64,000 nucleotides of DNA from Cryptomeria japonica (GCF_030272615.1 NC_081413.1:20373285-20437284); one strand, 5' to 3'. Shown: positions 22,805 through 34,716, numbered from the stretch's first letter. A program made the numbers and translations. The notes: generated by a model from the letters alone, not told the origin.

Positions 22805-25105
22805 AAGTGTCAAACTTTGATGGTGCATATCTCAGAGATTGTGGAACCTTCAAAAAAGTCATTTGAACCCATGAGGTCATGTCATTGCCACTTACATAAA
22901 CCTCTCTTATTTTTTTCCCACTCAATTACTTTTTCCTAAGGTGTCACTTTTTTGCCTGCAACAAAAAGTGTCATATGCATTCAATGAAAGGTGACAATAT
23001 ATCCTAACTTTTGATCTGCTCATGTTAGGCATGAACCGTCAGTGCGAGTGCGCTCGCATGGCCATTTTTACTCGAGCCATGCCCTATATTTTCTCACCAT
23101 CTCTCTTGATTCTTCTAAGCCCCACTACAACGACGCTTTCCCTGGAATGCTCAAAGTGTGCAAAGCTATCAAACTTTGACATTGCATATCTTGAAGCCCG
23201 TGGCACCTGCGAATGAGCTGTCTGAACCCATAGGGTTTGGTCATAGCCACTTAAGAAAATATCTATCAATTTTGGTGCACTCAATTCCCTTTTCCTATGG
23301 CATCACTTTTTAGCCTGCAAAAAAAAGTGTAAAATGCATCCATAAAAGGCGATAATATACCCTAACTTTTGATCCGCTCGTCATGGACATGAACCGTCAG
23401 CGAGAGTGCATCCGGGTTTACCCTATCCATGTACTTTTTTTTCTCACCAACTCGCCTGATCATTTTGAGCCATACCATGGTGATGCTATCCATTGAGTGA
23501 TCAAAGTGTGCAAAACTATGAAACTTTGACGTTGCGTATATCAAAGCCCATGACACCTATGAATGAGACATATGAACCCACAAGGTCATGACATAGAAAC
23601 TTACAAAAAACTCTCTCAGTTTTGGCTCACTCAATTCCATTTTCCTATGGCATCACTTTTTCGCTTGCAAAAAAAAGTGTAAAATGTATTGAAGTAAAGG
23701 ATACAATGTACCCTAACTTTTGAAATGCTCTTCCTGAGAACAAACCTTTAGTGTGAACACATCCAAGTGGCTTGTTTTATGCTATACATTCTCTTGTTTG
23801 GCTCGCCAACTCCCCTGATCCTTCTAAGCCACACTATAGCGACACTTTCTCTTGAGTGCTCAAAGTGTGCCAAATTGTCAAAGTTTAATGTTGCATATCT
23901 CAGAACCTGCGGAACTTGCGAGTGGGTCATCTAAACTCACGGGGTTGTGTCATGACCACTTACAAAAACCTCTCTCAGTTTTGGCTCACTCAATTCGATT
24001 TTCCTATGGCGTCACCTTTTCACCTGCAACAAAAAGTGTAAAATGCATTCAATGAAAGGGGATAATATACCCTAACTTTTGATACACTCATCTTGGCTAT
24101 AAACCATCAGTGCGAGAGCATCTGGGTGGTTGATTTTACTCTATCCATGCCCTTGTTTCACTTGCAAATTTGGTCGATCCTTTCAAGCTACACCGTAGCG
24201 ACGTTTTCCCTTGAGTGTTCAAAGTGTGATAAATTGTCAAACTTTGGTGTTGCATATCTCAGAGCCCGTGGCTACTTTCAATGAGTCATCTAAACCTATG
24301 GGATGATGTCATGACTACTTACAAAAACCTATCTCAATTTTGGATTACTCAATTATATTTGTCTATGCAACCACCATTTTGTTTGCAACAAAAAGTGTCA
24401 AATGCATTCAATGAAAGATGACAACATACCCTAACTTTTGGTTCCCTCATCTTAGGCACAAAAAATCAAATACAAAATGTATTGATGGCCAAGGTTACAC
24501 TATCTGTGCCCCTATTTTTGTCGCCAAGTCGCCCAATCATTCCAAGACACACCGTAGCGACCATTTTTGTTGAGTGCTCAAAATATGCAAAACTATCAAA
24601 CTTTTATATTCCGTCTCTTGGAGCTCTTGACACATGCAAATGAGTCATCTGAACCTACAAAGTTGTGTCACAGTTGACTACAAAAACCTATCTTAGTTTT
24701 GTATTACTCAATTTCATTTTCCTATGCCGACTCTTTTTCGCTTGCAATAAAAAGTTTCAGATGCATTCAATGGAAGGCGACAACAAACCCTAACTTTTGG
24801 TCTGCTCATCTTCGACATGAACCGTCAGCTCAAGCTTGTCTCAATGGCTGCATTTATGCTGGCGATGCCCCTTTTTTTCCCATCAACTCAACTAATCCTT
24901 CCAAGACACACCCTTTTTATGCTACTTATGACCCTTTTTAGCTGGACAACTCGATCGATCCTTCCGAGACACGTCATAGCAATGCTTTCCCTTGAGTGCT
25001 TAAAGTATAAAAAATGTCAAACTTTCACATTGCATATCTTAGAGTCCATGCAACGTGCATACAATCTATCTGAACCTATGGGTTTGTGTCATGCTCATTA
25101 TTAAA
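22805..25105. repeat. Satellite-like tandem array, ~358 bp unit, about 6.4 copies
   Basis: CCTAACTTTTG recurs at about 23,003, 23,360, 23,712, 24,070, 24,429 and 24,788, giving periods of 357, 352, 358, 359 and 359. Each unit also holds CAAAGTGTGCAAA, TTGCATATCTCAGAGCC, a CCTGCAACAAAAAGTG segment and GAACCGTCAGTGCGAG. Units are diverged, with many CpG sites turned to TpG or CpA. Short open frames repeat with the unit and are not genes. The last unit has a local duplication near 24,880-24,960. Confidence 0.9.
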
Positions 25106-26536
25106 CATATGTGACAATCAAATAGAGTTAATTTTTATAAAATATATAAAAAATTATTGCTTGTAAACAAATTAGTCTTCATTTTAGAATAATTTTAGGA
25201 CAATAGATATCAAATGGAGTGGTCAAACCGTAAGTTTGATAAGGAAAGTGGAAATAGAAAAATCTAACATTTCTAAACACTCTTCTAATATAAATAACTC
25301 ATTCAACCACTCGAGTTCATAAAACCACAGTCTACATGTGTGGGATAAGTATGAGACCTGACATTCTTTTTTGAAAGCCTGTAAGCATCAATAATTAGTC
25401 TTCTTTTTAATTACTCTAGGAGGAATTTTGTAAGGTATTTCATGTCACTTTAGAATGAAATAAAATTTATATTGTATTGTTCAAATGCAAGGCACCTTCT
25501 TGAACTGTGTTTTCAATCTTTTTTTTTAGGATGGTATGTTGAAAGTGATGATACATTTTAGTAATATAAGGTGAAACTAGTGATATTTTTTAATAATATA
25601 AGGTGAAAGTGGTGAGATGTTTTTTGAGTAAATGGGTATAAAATAAAAGTAATTTTAATTTTGAATGTAGTTTAGAGGGTTCAAATTTAATGTAAGAGTT
25701 GAAATCTATCTTGTTCTAGAAAGAAAGAATTTTTTTTCAATTGAAAGAGTTATTTGTTTCTTAAGCATATCTGTTAACTACTGCAAAATTAGACTTTATA
25801 ACTTAGTCTAACACTAATAAACTAACTGCAAGTATAGTGAAAAGACTAGTTAGGGAAACAAAAAATGTAACTATGATAATGTTACTACTATTTATCTCCA
25901 TGAACTATGACAAAATTAAAATTCTAGGAATTAAACTATAAATATTTACTAGCTACCAAATTATGAAATTGAATTGTGAAAAAAAAATTGAGTTCAATTA
26001 GGAATGTAATAACAAATGTAGATAAAACCGATTGAATATATAATATCTCACATAGAAAAATGTTGATACAATTAGAGAAAATTTATTTCAACAATCAAAT
26101 ATATTTTTGTGATTATGTACAATAGGTGCAATATGATTTGCATCAACTAAAAAAAGTCATAAAGTCACACAATGGTCAATTTCAACAAGAGTATAACACA
26201 TATATCAAATACAATGATGCAATCAAGCAACCATATGGACATATATGTCACATATACAAAATACAAAACATATGCTCAAAAATGCCACATAGGCATACAA
26301 CAAAGGCCTCTAGTGTACTAATTCCCCACTATCACGAGGAAATCAATCACAAGCTGCCTTCGACTATCACGGGGATGGAGATGTATGTGATGATGGCCTA
26401 TTTCGAATGTGTTCACTAGACCTCCTATCTAGAATTCTTTTTAGCTCCAACTAATACAAGCATAAGTATAGATATCATTGAATAATATATATAAAAAATG
26501 AACTATGGAATGACATATAATAGAATAATTACTTAC
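25106..26536. other. AT-rich stretch, no gene recognised
   Basis: Poly-A/T-rich with runs such as GATATTTTTTAATAATATAAGG repeated in part near 25,560-25,620. A 97-codon plus-strand frame at 26,126-26,419 has no domain and faces member C, so it is most likely chance. Confidence 0.45.
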
Positions 26537-28304
26537 CACAAACATATAATCATATTGTTCATCTACAACTCGGGCACATTCATGCTCAAGAGTGACAAGT
26601 CCCTGCAACAAATGTTAAGATAGAAATTAAAATAAAAAATGAGTATCCTTAAAATTTTCAATAATAGACAATTAAAATAACAAGTAACATTTAGTAATCT
26701 ATCTCATACCTTTGTCAAAGCTTTCGAACCTACTACTGCTATAGCAACACCACGATCCAGTGTAGCATGAATATTAGGAGGAGTATTTGATGTCACAACT
26801 AAAAATGAAGCAATGACTATTATTCAATTATCAAAACTACCTAAAATTGTTTTAAAATACAAATAATGAATAAAGGTTACCTTGGTGGAAGTTTCTTGAT
26901 GAACTTTACTATGGGGGGTCGATGTCGAAGGTCCAACACAAAACTATTTCGCATACAAGTGACTTATGAGAAAATAATTCATATAACATTGACTAATCAA
27001 ATTTAATAGTTAAATTATTAGCTTCATACATACTTTATAACTCAGTGTTGTCATGTAGAACATGGCTAGGGGGATGGCACAGGAAGTATGGACACTCTAA
27101 CCTTGCATTTTTATCACAATTATTATACTAATTTAGTTATTATACCACTTCAAAATAACATTTAATAAACATATTTTAATGAGCTTTTTATAATTCAGGT
27201 CTGCATCTCAATGACAAATGTATCACTCAACAAAGACTCTATCATAACCATATCCTCTATAGTAGATGGCTATTGTGTAGGTACATTTTGACTACTATCG
27301 GGATCATAAGTTCAAAGAGCCCCGCATGAATGATAGTAGTGAAAAGGAACTCGAGGCTTGTAAGATTCACCCCCTTTATCATGTACTAGTGGCTCAACAT
27401 ACTTTATGAGGGTCCAAGTCAGGGATCTAATGGACTCTAAGGTATCTACCTCAACATCGCCCTTCACTTTGGAAGAAATGGTCACGTGCACCACCATAGG
27501 TCTACCCAAGGGTCTTGGTACAACATTTGGGTCACACTATGCCCATGCTCTGTTATGTGAGGAGCCCCCACCCCTACCTTGGAAGTGTAGGTAATCAAAA
27601 TAGTTAGGGATCTGATTGAGGAAAAACTCATCATAGAGTTTCCTCAAAAAGTATTGAGCCACCTCATGATTATTACATGGCGGCTGATAGAAAACCATCC
27701 ACCACCTATCCCAAAAGTTATAACTTATCCCTTCATGGTGGCACCAATAGATACGGACCCTCCTACATCCATGATGGAATGGTTGATTCATTCAAGGGTC
27801 CATGAAAAGTGCACACAAGTAAAATTTGTTTATTGTCTCTTTCTTTACTGCAACATATAATAACTTGTTTGCATAAAACCATTTTTATTCCTCTATTTTG
27901 TTGGACCACATATTAATTTGACCACTCACTGAATCTACATGAGCTACAATAGATTCCAGTGACTCTACAAGGCTTGTCCTATGACAGGTTGTTGAATTGG
28001 GATCTTTAAGCCTATTTATCAACTCCTCAATTTTTATTTTTTTTTCAATTTACCCTAATATATTATCTTGTGTTCCTGGTGGATGTCTAGGAATTGGCAG
28101 AGAGGTTGGTTGTTCCTATTATTCAGAAGGCTCATGCTGAGGAGGTGGTGATGGGTTTTCAATATTTTCAAATGGATTTTGAATTCTTGAAATTTAGAAC
28201 AAATTTGAATGTAAAAAAAAATTTAAACCATAGTTTAAAAAAAAATTAAGAGTAAAAAATTAGAAATACATACCTCTTTGGCATCCTTGATGTTGTGGGG
28301 CCAT
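26537..28304 (-). pseudogene. Unrecognised spliced repeat-family gene, member C
   Basis: Start at 28,304 (MAPQHQGCQR) with donor GTATGT at 28,273. A long second exon with reading pieces at 27,791-27,537 (CHHEGISYNFWDRWWMVFYQ) and 27,509-27,312 follows. Short exons with GT-AG borders come next: 26,943-26,881 (63 nt), 26,798-26,710 (begins VTSNTPPNIHATLDRG) and 26,602-26,537 (66 nt, GLVTLEHECARVVDEQYDYM). The exon starting VTSNTPP corresponds to VVSHTPPP in member B. Both first exons end in the same phase. Several in-frame stops (for example 27,537 and 27,310) and a probable lost donor at the end of exon 2 make it a pseudogene. Unrecognised family. Confidence 0.55.
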
Positions 28305-28463
28305 GTTGATGAAGATCTGACAACTCTAGAAGCAAAAATAAAATTTCTATTTTGCGTGCGTAGTCTGGAAAGCCAAAATCAGAGCTCAAAACATGGGGAT
28401 TACCAAAAAATGAATTTTGAATGTCCATTTTTAAAAAAATATTATTGTTATAGCTATTTGGTG

Positions 28464-28497
28464 CATGCCAAATAAGGCGTGTGCCCTATTTGGCATG
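28464..28497. repeat. 34 bp palindrome upstream of member C
   Basis: Arms CATGCCAAATA and TATTTGGCATG around AGGCGTGTGCCC. Corresponds to 1523-1552. A T:A pair there is a G:C pair here, so both arms changed together. Confidence 0.7.
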
Positions 28498-28704
28498 TTC
28501 CTTATTTTGTGTTTGCCATAATGTTTGATGGAGGCCAAAAGAAACTTTGTCACTTTTTTGGTCCCCCATCTTTGTGCACTTACCCGCATAAAATATAATT
28601 AAGTATAAGTAAATGTATATATGTAAATACCATGTCTACTCAAATGTTTAATTTATGTATTTAGTGTGAGGATGAGGGAGAGTAAGTTATATAAGTAGGT
28701 TGAT

Positions 28705-28851
<147 letters not shown>

Positions 28852-29049
28852 CTTTTCTTCTTAGAAGTAAGAGTTTGTTATAACATGGCCTTATTCTAGT
28901 TCAGTATTTTAACTCTAGGCTCAACCACTTCTAACCCATAATATAAGAATTTTATAATTCCCCCATTTTATGTATTATATGGGATAAAAAAAATTTATAG
29001 GAATTTTTTCATCTCCCATATTTATATGCTTTCCATTAAAAAAGAACAC

Positions 29050-30188
29050 GTAAAAAAAATGTGTATATTCTACCTTTATCTTTAACAAACCCTCTCCCTA
29101 TAACTAGTATTGAAGTTTCATTACCAAAAGTGATGATATACATACTATGAGTCTCTTAGGAAGAAAACACAACATGGGAAGTTCCCATGTGATGTTAGGA
29201 ACCTAATTCAATGATCCAAGATGAATTTGATGACGATTCAGTATTAACTAGAGCCTTTTTCTTAGTTTTATCTTTATATAGTTTCTTTGTCTTGGTATAT
29301 TCTTGAGTTGATGAGGATTATTTGATATATTTAGGGACCCTTATAGTATTCTTCTTGAGAAGGTGTTTTGCATGATCAATCTACTTCTTCAAATGTTTGT
29401 GCTCTTCATGCAAAATTTTCTTCTAATAAAAAATTCCACTTGTTCTTTCTTATGTTTCTCTTGATGAGAAGAACTTTTGATTTTTTTATGTAGTATCATA
29501 ATTTTTTATTCTTTCTTGATCTCTTCATCCTTTAATTTGTTTTTGCTTCTCCTATTTGTTATATGAATCTTGTTATGTCACATTCCTAGTAATGAGTACT
29601 TATAGTTTCCTAGAATTCAATGTGGCCATTTGTATTAAGTTATATTACTCTCTATTCAAGATTACAATTAATTTATCTAGAGAATGTATCTTTCAAACTT
29701 TCCCCAAAGCCCTTTAGATGGAGTAGAAGCCAAAAGAAAACATGGTATAGTATAGAAAGAACTAACTAATTCTCATTTTTCTTTATTCCATATTATTTTA
29801 ATAGTAACCTTCATTACTTAAATTTGGTGAAGTCCTCTATGGTGTCAAAGGAATTAGAGAGAAAACCTATGAGATTATTCTATAACTTGTAACCTTTCAT
29901 TTCATTCTCTTTCTAGAAGAATTTCTCTAAAATAATATGTACTTCATTGGGTTGAATCAAGGATTCTACATGAAAGAGGAGTTTATGAGATATAATAAGA
30001 CACACGAATCCAAAGGCTTGGACACATTTATTAAAATATTTTTCTTTCTCTTCCTCACTAGTATGTTCTTTCTCAATTCCCATTGTAATCATATACAATA
30101 CTTTATTCTTTAGCACAAGTTGTACTTTTAGTTTCCAATTATGATAGCTAAATGGTATTATTAATGTGTTGAATTCAGTTGAATCCAT
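29050..30188 (-). pseudogene. Ty1/copia gag-protease remnant, copy I
   Basis: Start at 30,188: MDSTEFNTLIIPFSYHNWKL, the typical copia Gag N-terminus (few residues, then a Trp in a Y-x-x-W context), then KVLYMITMGIEKEHTSEEEK. The first 92 codons are open to 29,913; after that the frame is badly broken. Near 29,240 a fragment SSWIIELGS followed by HHMG resembles the copia protease motif W-I-[IL]-D-S-G-A-[ST]-x-H-M with the catalytic Asp changed to Glu. RT and integrase are absent. No LTRs recognised. Confidence 0.6.
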
Positions 30189-30869
30189 GCTAGAAATTAA
30201 ATTATTACAAGAAAAATAAAAAATTATTAAATGGAAGGAAAGTAGGAAGTGTTCAAGATAACATACAATGTCCCCCATATTCAATATTGGATCACCCCAA
30301 AATTTTGCAATTTATATGTTTATTGCTTACATAAATCCTAAGGAACAAAAAAATTGACTTTTTAATTTTAGAGAGGTAATGTTCCTAATAGATCAAGCAT
30401 ACGAGAAAAACAACTTTCAAAAAAAATGGCGCTCAATTTCAAGTTGCCAATCAAAAGTTATGACAATTTAAAAAATTTCCCTATGTTGCCTAAATTATAC
30501 TTAATATTTTTGAAAACAGTAATTTACATACCTTCAAAAATCAATTTTATAGGCAAACAAAAAGTGGGGTGAATTTAATCCCTAATTAATAAGATCAAAG
30601 GGTTTTCTCCCTCATGTGACCCTACCATGAGACCAAGGATTAAACTGTTGGTTTTAATTTGACAATGTGCTATTCTTAAAATTATTAGGGCTATTAATAG
30701 AGAGAGAGAGAGAGAGAGAGTATAGGAATTTTAACTCTAGGCTCAACCACTTCTACCCCCTAATATAAGAATTTAATAATTCCATCGTTTTATGTATTAT
30801 ATGGGATAACAAATTGGTATAGGAATTTTTTCATTTCCCATCTTTATATGCTTTCCATTAAAAATGAAC

Positions 30870-32010
30870 ACTCAAAAAAATTGTGTATATTCTACCTTTA
30901 TCTCTAACAAACCCTCTCCCTATAACTAGTATTGAAGTTTCATTACCAAAAATGATGACATACATACTATGAGTCTCTTAGGAATAAAAAACAACATGGA
31001 AAGTTCCCATGTGATGTTAGGAACCTAATTCAATGATCCAATATGAATTTGATGACGATTCAGTATTAGCTAGAGCCTTTTTCTTAGTTTTATCTTTATA
31101 TAGTTTCTTTGCCTTGGTATATTCTTGAGTTGATGAGGATTATTTGATATATTTAGGGACCCTTATACCATTCTTCTTGAGAAGGTGTTTGGGGTGATCA
31201 ATCTACCTCTTCAAACGTTTGTTCTCTTCATGCAAAATTTTCTTCTAATACAAAAATTAACTTTTTCTTTCTTATGCTTCCCTTGATGAGAAGAAGTTTT
31301 GATTTTTTTTTGTAGTATCATAATTTTTTATTGTTTCTTGATCTCTTCATCCTTTAATTTGTTTTTGCTTCTCCTATTTGTTATATGAATCTTTTTATGT
31401 CACATTCGTAGTAATGAATACTTATAGTTTCCTAGAATTCAATGTGGCCATTTGTATTAAGTTATATTACTCTCTATTCAAGATTACAATTAATTTATCT
31501 AGAGAATGTATCTTTCAAACTTTCCCCAGAGCCCTTTAGATGGATTAGAAGCCAAAATCAAACATGGTATAGTATAGAAAGAACTAACTAATTCTCATTG
31601 TTCTTTATTCAATATTATTTTAATAGTAACATTCATTACTGAAATTTGGTGAAGTCTTCTATGGTGTCCAAGGAATTAGAGATAAAACCTATGAGATTAT
31701 TCTATAACTTGTAACCTTTCATTTCATTCTCTTTCTAGAAGAATTTCTCTAAAATAATATGTAATTCATTGGGTTCAATCAAGGATTCTCCATGAAAGAG
31801 GAGTTTATGAGATATAATAAGACACACGAATCCAAAAGCTTGGTCACATTTATTAAAACATTTTTCTTTCTCTTCCTCACTAGTATGTTCTTTCTCAATG
31901 CCCATTGTAATCCTATACAACACTTTATTCTCTAGCACAAGTTGTACTTTTAGTTTCCAATTATGATAGCTAAATGGTATTATTAATGTGTTGAATTCAG
32001 TTGAATCCAT
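30870..32010 (-). pseudogene. Ty1/copia gag-protease remnant, copy II
   Basis: Second copy from the tandem duplication. Start at 32,010, open to 31,735 (91 codons, one fewer after small changes), with the same decayed downstream sequence and the same protease-like fragment near 31,060. Substitutions between the copies are not concentrated at third codon positions by eye, as expected if the sequence was already dead when duplicated. Confidence 0.6.
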
Positions 32011-32741
32011 GCTAGAAATTAAATTATTACAAAAAAAATCAAAAATTATTAAATGGAAGGAAAGTAGGAAGTGTTCAATATTGGATCACCCCAAAGTTTT
32101 GTAATTTATATGTTTATTGCTTAGATAAATCCTGAGGAACAAAAATATTGACTTTTTAAATTTAGAGAGGTAATGTTCCTAATAGATCAAGCATATGAAA
32201 AAACCAACTTTCAAAAACATGACGCTCAATTTCAAGTTGCCAATCAAAAGTTATGACAATTTAAAAAATTTCCCTATGTTGCCTAAATTATACTTGATAT
32301 TTTTCAAAATAGTAATTTACATACCTTCAAAAATCAATTTAATAGGCAAACAAAAAGTGGGGTGAATTTAATCCCTAATTAATAAGATCAAAGCATTTTC
32401 TCCCTCATGTGACCGTACCATGTGACCAAGGATTAAACTATTGGTTTTAATTTGACAATATCCTAATTTTAAAATTATTAGGGCTATTGATTCTCATAAT
32501 CTATTGATTTTTAATGACATATTTCTATACCTTTTATCAAAAAATATTGGTCCATAGGTCTACAATAAATGATTGAACAAATATTTTCACACCTTTGATG
32601 CAGTTTTTCTCGAGTATTCAAGAGAGATCTATACACTAGGTTCTAAATATAAAAAAAGGATTCCATGAGCAAATAGAGATGAAAAAAATGTCACCTAAAA
32701 TAGATATTACATGGCTTAATAAGAATTAAAGGAATATTTAT

Positions 32742-33508
32742 TGTGTATGGTGAAAATGGATACAATAATAACAAAATTGAAAGGCTAAATGAATTCAACC
32801 ACAAAAACCCTAGCCTAACAACAACAAAGATCCACCATAACATATGAAGATTACCTAGGACAATGTAAATAAAACAAAATCATAAAGATTATACCATCAC
32901 ATGTCCAATAGGGTTTTGATCTCCATTCTTCCTATCTCCATTGATCTTGCTTGATATATTTGCTCTCAGATTTTATGTAGACAAGAGCTCAACAAAGAAT
33001 AGAATGTGGTTGCAAGTAGGATCGTAGTGTAGCCAAGTCCTTAAGATCAGTCATTAGGGTTTGATAACGAAGGAAGCATCTCCTTAAATAGAAGACAGAA
33101 TATGAAATGGAGGGATAAGATTGAGAGGTGTAAAAAGGAGGTTGGCTAGGATTAGAGGGTAGGTAGAGGAAATAATGAAATAATGAAAGAGGTAGGTAGT
33201 GTAGGAATTAAGAGATGAATGACATGTGTCATGTGTAGAAAAAGATAATGAATTAATTAAACAAATAAAGATTTATTTAATTAATAGAAGAAGTGGGATA
33301 ATTAAATAAATAAAATATTTATTTAATTTAGGAAAAGGATAATTTAAATAAATAAATGTATTTATTTAAATGAGAAATAAGGCTAGAAGAGGATAAATGA
33401 ATTAATTAAATAAATAAAGATTTATTTAATTAATAGAAGAATTAGGCTAAGATAATTAAATAAATAAAATATTTATTTAATTAAACATGACAATTTTGGG
33501 TGTCTACA
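32742..33508 (-). repeat. Element T 3' LTR
   Basis: 767 bp, TGTGTATGGTG...GTGTCTACA on the plus strand, same length as the partner at 48,181-48,947. About 20 substitutions between them by eye (roughly 97% identity), mostly transitions. Confidence 0.95.
33251..33483. repeat. Five consecutive AT-rich palindromes in the LTR U3
   Basis: Inverted repeats with short loops: 33,253-33,284 (14 bp arms, one mismatch, loop AAAG), 33,300-33,328 (13 bp, loop AAA), 33,342-33,371 (13 bp, loop AATG), 33,401-33,434 (15 bp, loop AAAG) and 33,453-33,483 (14 bp, loop AAA). Arms are variants of TTAATTAAATAAAT. Palindromes 1 and 4 resemble each other, as do 2 and 5. The same set is in the other LTR at about 48,690-48,922. 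Confidence 0.9.
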
Positions 33509-33523
33509 TTTTGCCCCTCTTTG
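33509..33523 (-). other. Element T polypurine tract
   Basis: The minus strand reads AAAGAGGGGCAAAA directly before LTR start TGTAGACACCC. Confidence 0.85.
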
Positions 33524-34035
33524 AGACAATGCGGCTTGTCGCGTTGTTTCAAAGAAGATAAGATGGACTGATACAAAGTTGCCCCAGTATGGGAATGATA
33601 TGCCCCCTCGAGAGATTGGATGAAAATGTCTGAAAAGATTGCAGACAATCTCTTGATAAGAAAGAAAGGCTAGAATGGACTGACCGAATAAAGTGACAAA
33701 GTCACGGGATAAAGAAGACTGACTCAGGAAATGAAGGCTAAAGCTAGGGTAGGCTATAAGATAGACCACGGGAAAAAGACATCCTCATTGTCATCTACAC
33801 CTTCACGAGATCAAAGTGCAGAGCGAGAAAAGAGCCGCAGCAATCAGCAGCGATGGCTTTCATGCACAGATTCGACCGTGTTCGCCGATTTCAGAGACCA
33901 GCAAAGGTAGGAGAGCCGGTAAGTACCACCAAACCTCCTCGTACTTTGATGCATTTACCTTTGTCTTTAATGCATGTTAGTTAGAGAAATAAATGTACTT
34001 AAGAATAGGGTACAAAAAAGTTCAAAACCATGTAA
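33524..34035. other. Element T 3' region next to the polypurine tract, no gene
   Basis: Mixed-composition noncoding DNA. A 98-codon minus frame (33,473-33,769) runs into the LTR and has no domain. Confidence 0.5.
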
Positions 34036-34268
34036 CCGCGTCTGCATCGGTGCCAGGCGCGTCTGTGTCAGTGCCAGGCACGTATGTGTCTGGAACCGCG
34101 TCTATGTCAAATGCGGGCGCGTTTACGTCATGCAGGGGCGTTTGTGTTTCAAAGTCATGTTTATGCATAATATAGGCACGTTTATGTCATACAGGCGCGT
34201 CTGTGTTGTTAAGGCGCGCTTGTGCAGTCTGTAAGCGCATTTGTGAGTTAAAAGTGCATTTATGTCCA
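34036..34268. repeat. ~20 bp degenerate tandem repeat, core GCGTCTGTGTC
   Basis: About twelve units, consensus GCGTYTRTGTC followed by about 8 variable bases and often CAGGC (clear copies near 34,037, 34,060, 34,099, 34,121, 34,197 and 34,215). Most variation is C/T at CpG. The reverse-complement core fills two stretches of the leader at the other end of the element (46,440-46,610 and 47,810-48,065). Confidence 0.8.
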
Positions 34269-34393
34269 AAAAATGCAAGGTTTTGTCTTCTAGGTCAAAT
34301 CAGTAGTTCTGTGATGAACATACACTGTCGATTGGATAAGCTGCTGAGAGGATACACTCAAGTAGGTCCTCTACGAAGACTAGGATAGATCAA

Positions 34394-34668
34394 GGCACTT
34401 TGTGATGAACAGTGAGTACCAAGATAGAGTACTTTGTGATGAACAGGGAGTACCCAAAGTATGAGCAGCACTTTGTGATGAATAGGGAATGCAAATGTGA
34501 ATAACACTTTGTGATGAACAATGAGTGTCACGCACGTAGTACTTTATGATGAACAAGGAGTACTACTAGGATAGAAGCAACACTTTGTGATGAACAGTGA
34601 GTGTCACTAGGATAGATAACCATATGCATTGAGATAAAAAGTAGCATTTTGTGATGAACAGTGAATGC
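34394..34668. repeat. Seven-copy hairpin array, constant 15 nt loop, compensatory stems
   Basis: Hairpins at 34,394-34,420, 34,429-34,453, 34,468-34,492, 34,504-34,528, 34,536-34,566, 34,580-34,604 and 34,644-34,668. Each loop is exactly 15 nt with consensus TTGTGATGAACAGTG. Stems (left/right): GGCACT/AGTACC with one mismatch, GTACT/AGTAC, GCACT/AATGC with one mismatch, ACACT/AGTGT, GTAGTACT/AGTACTAC, ACACT/AGTGT, GCATT/AATGC. The array lies 49-323 bp upstream of the PMD start codon at 34,717. Confidence 0.85.
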
Positions 34669-34716
34669 CACCATGACTGACATAATTGATTTGTTTGACT
34701 GCAAGAGTATTTGCCT

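Larger units (their letters stand above)
28906..32490. repeat. 1.8 kb direct tandem duplication
   Basis: Copy I (28,906-30,698) and copy II (30,728-32,490) align throughout, offset about 1822 bp. Each begins after a GA tract with TTTTAACTCTAGGCTCAACC and ends at TTATTAGGGCTATT. A 22 bp GA tract (30,699-30,720) sits at the internal junction, matching the long GA tract before copy I. Unequal exchange at GA repeats is a plausible origin. Confidence 0.9.

Noticed and set aside
23022-25104. Short recurring open frames (for example 23,022-23,216 and 24,093-24,284) as small proteins
   Set aside because: They recur with the satellite unit and are not preserved between units beyond nucleotide similarity.
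22805-25105. CRISPR-like array
   Set aside because: Units of ~358 bp repeat as a whole with no spacers; plant context.
26126-26419. 97-codon plus frame as a gene
   Set aside because: No domain, AT-rich, and overlaps the downstream side of member C; likely chance.
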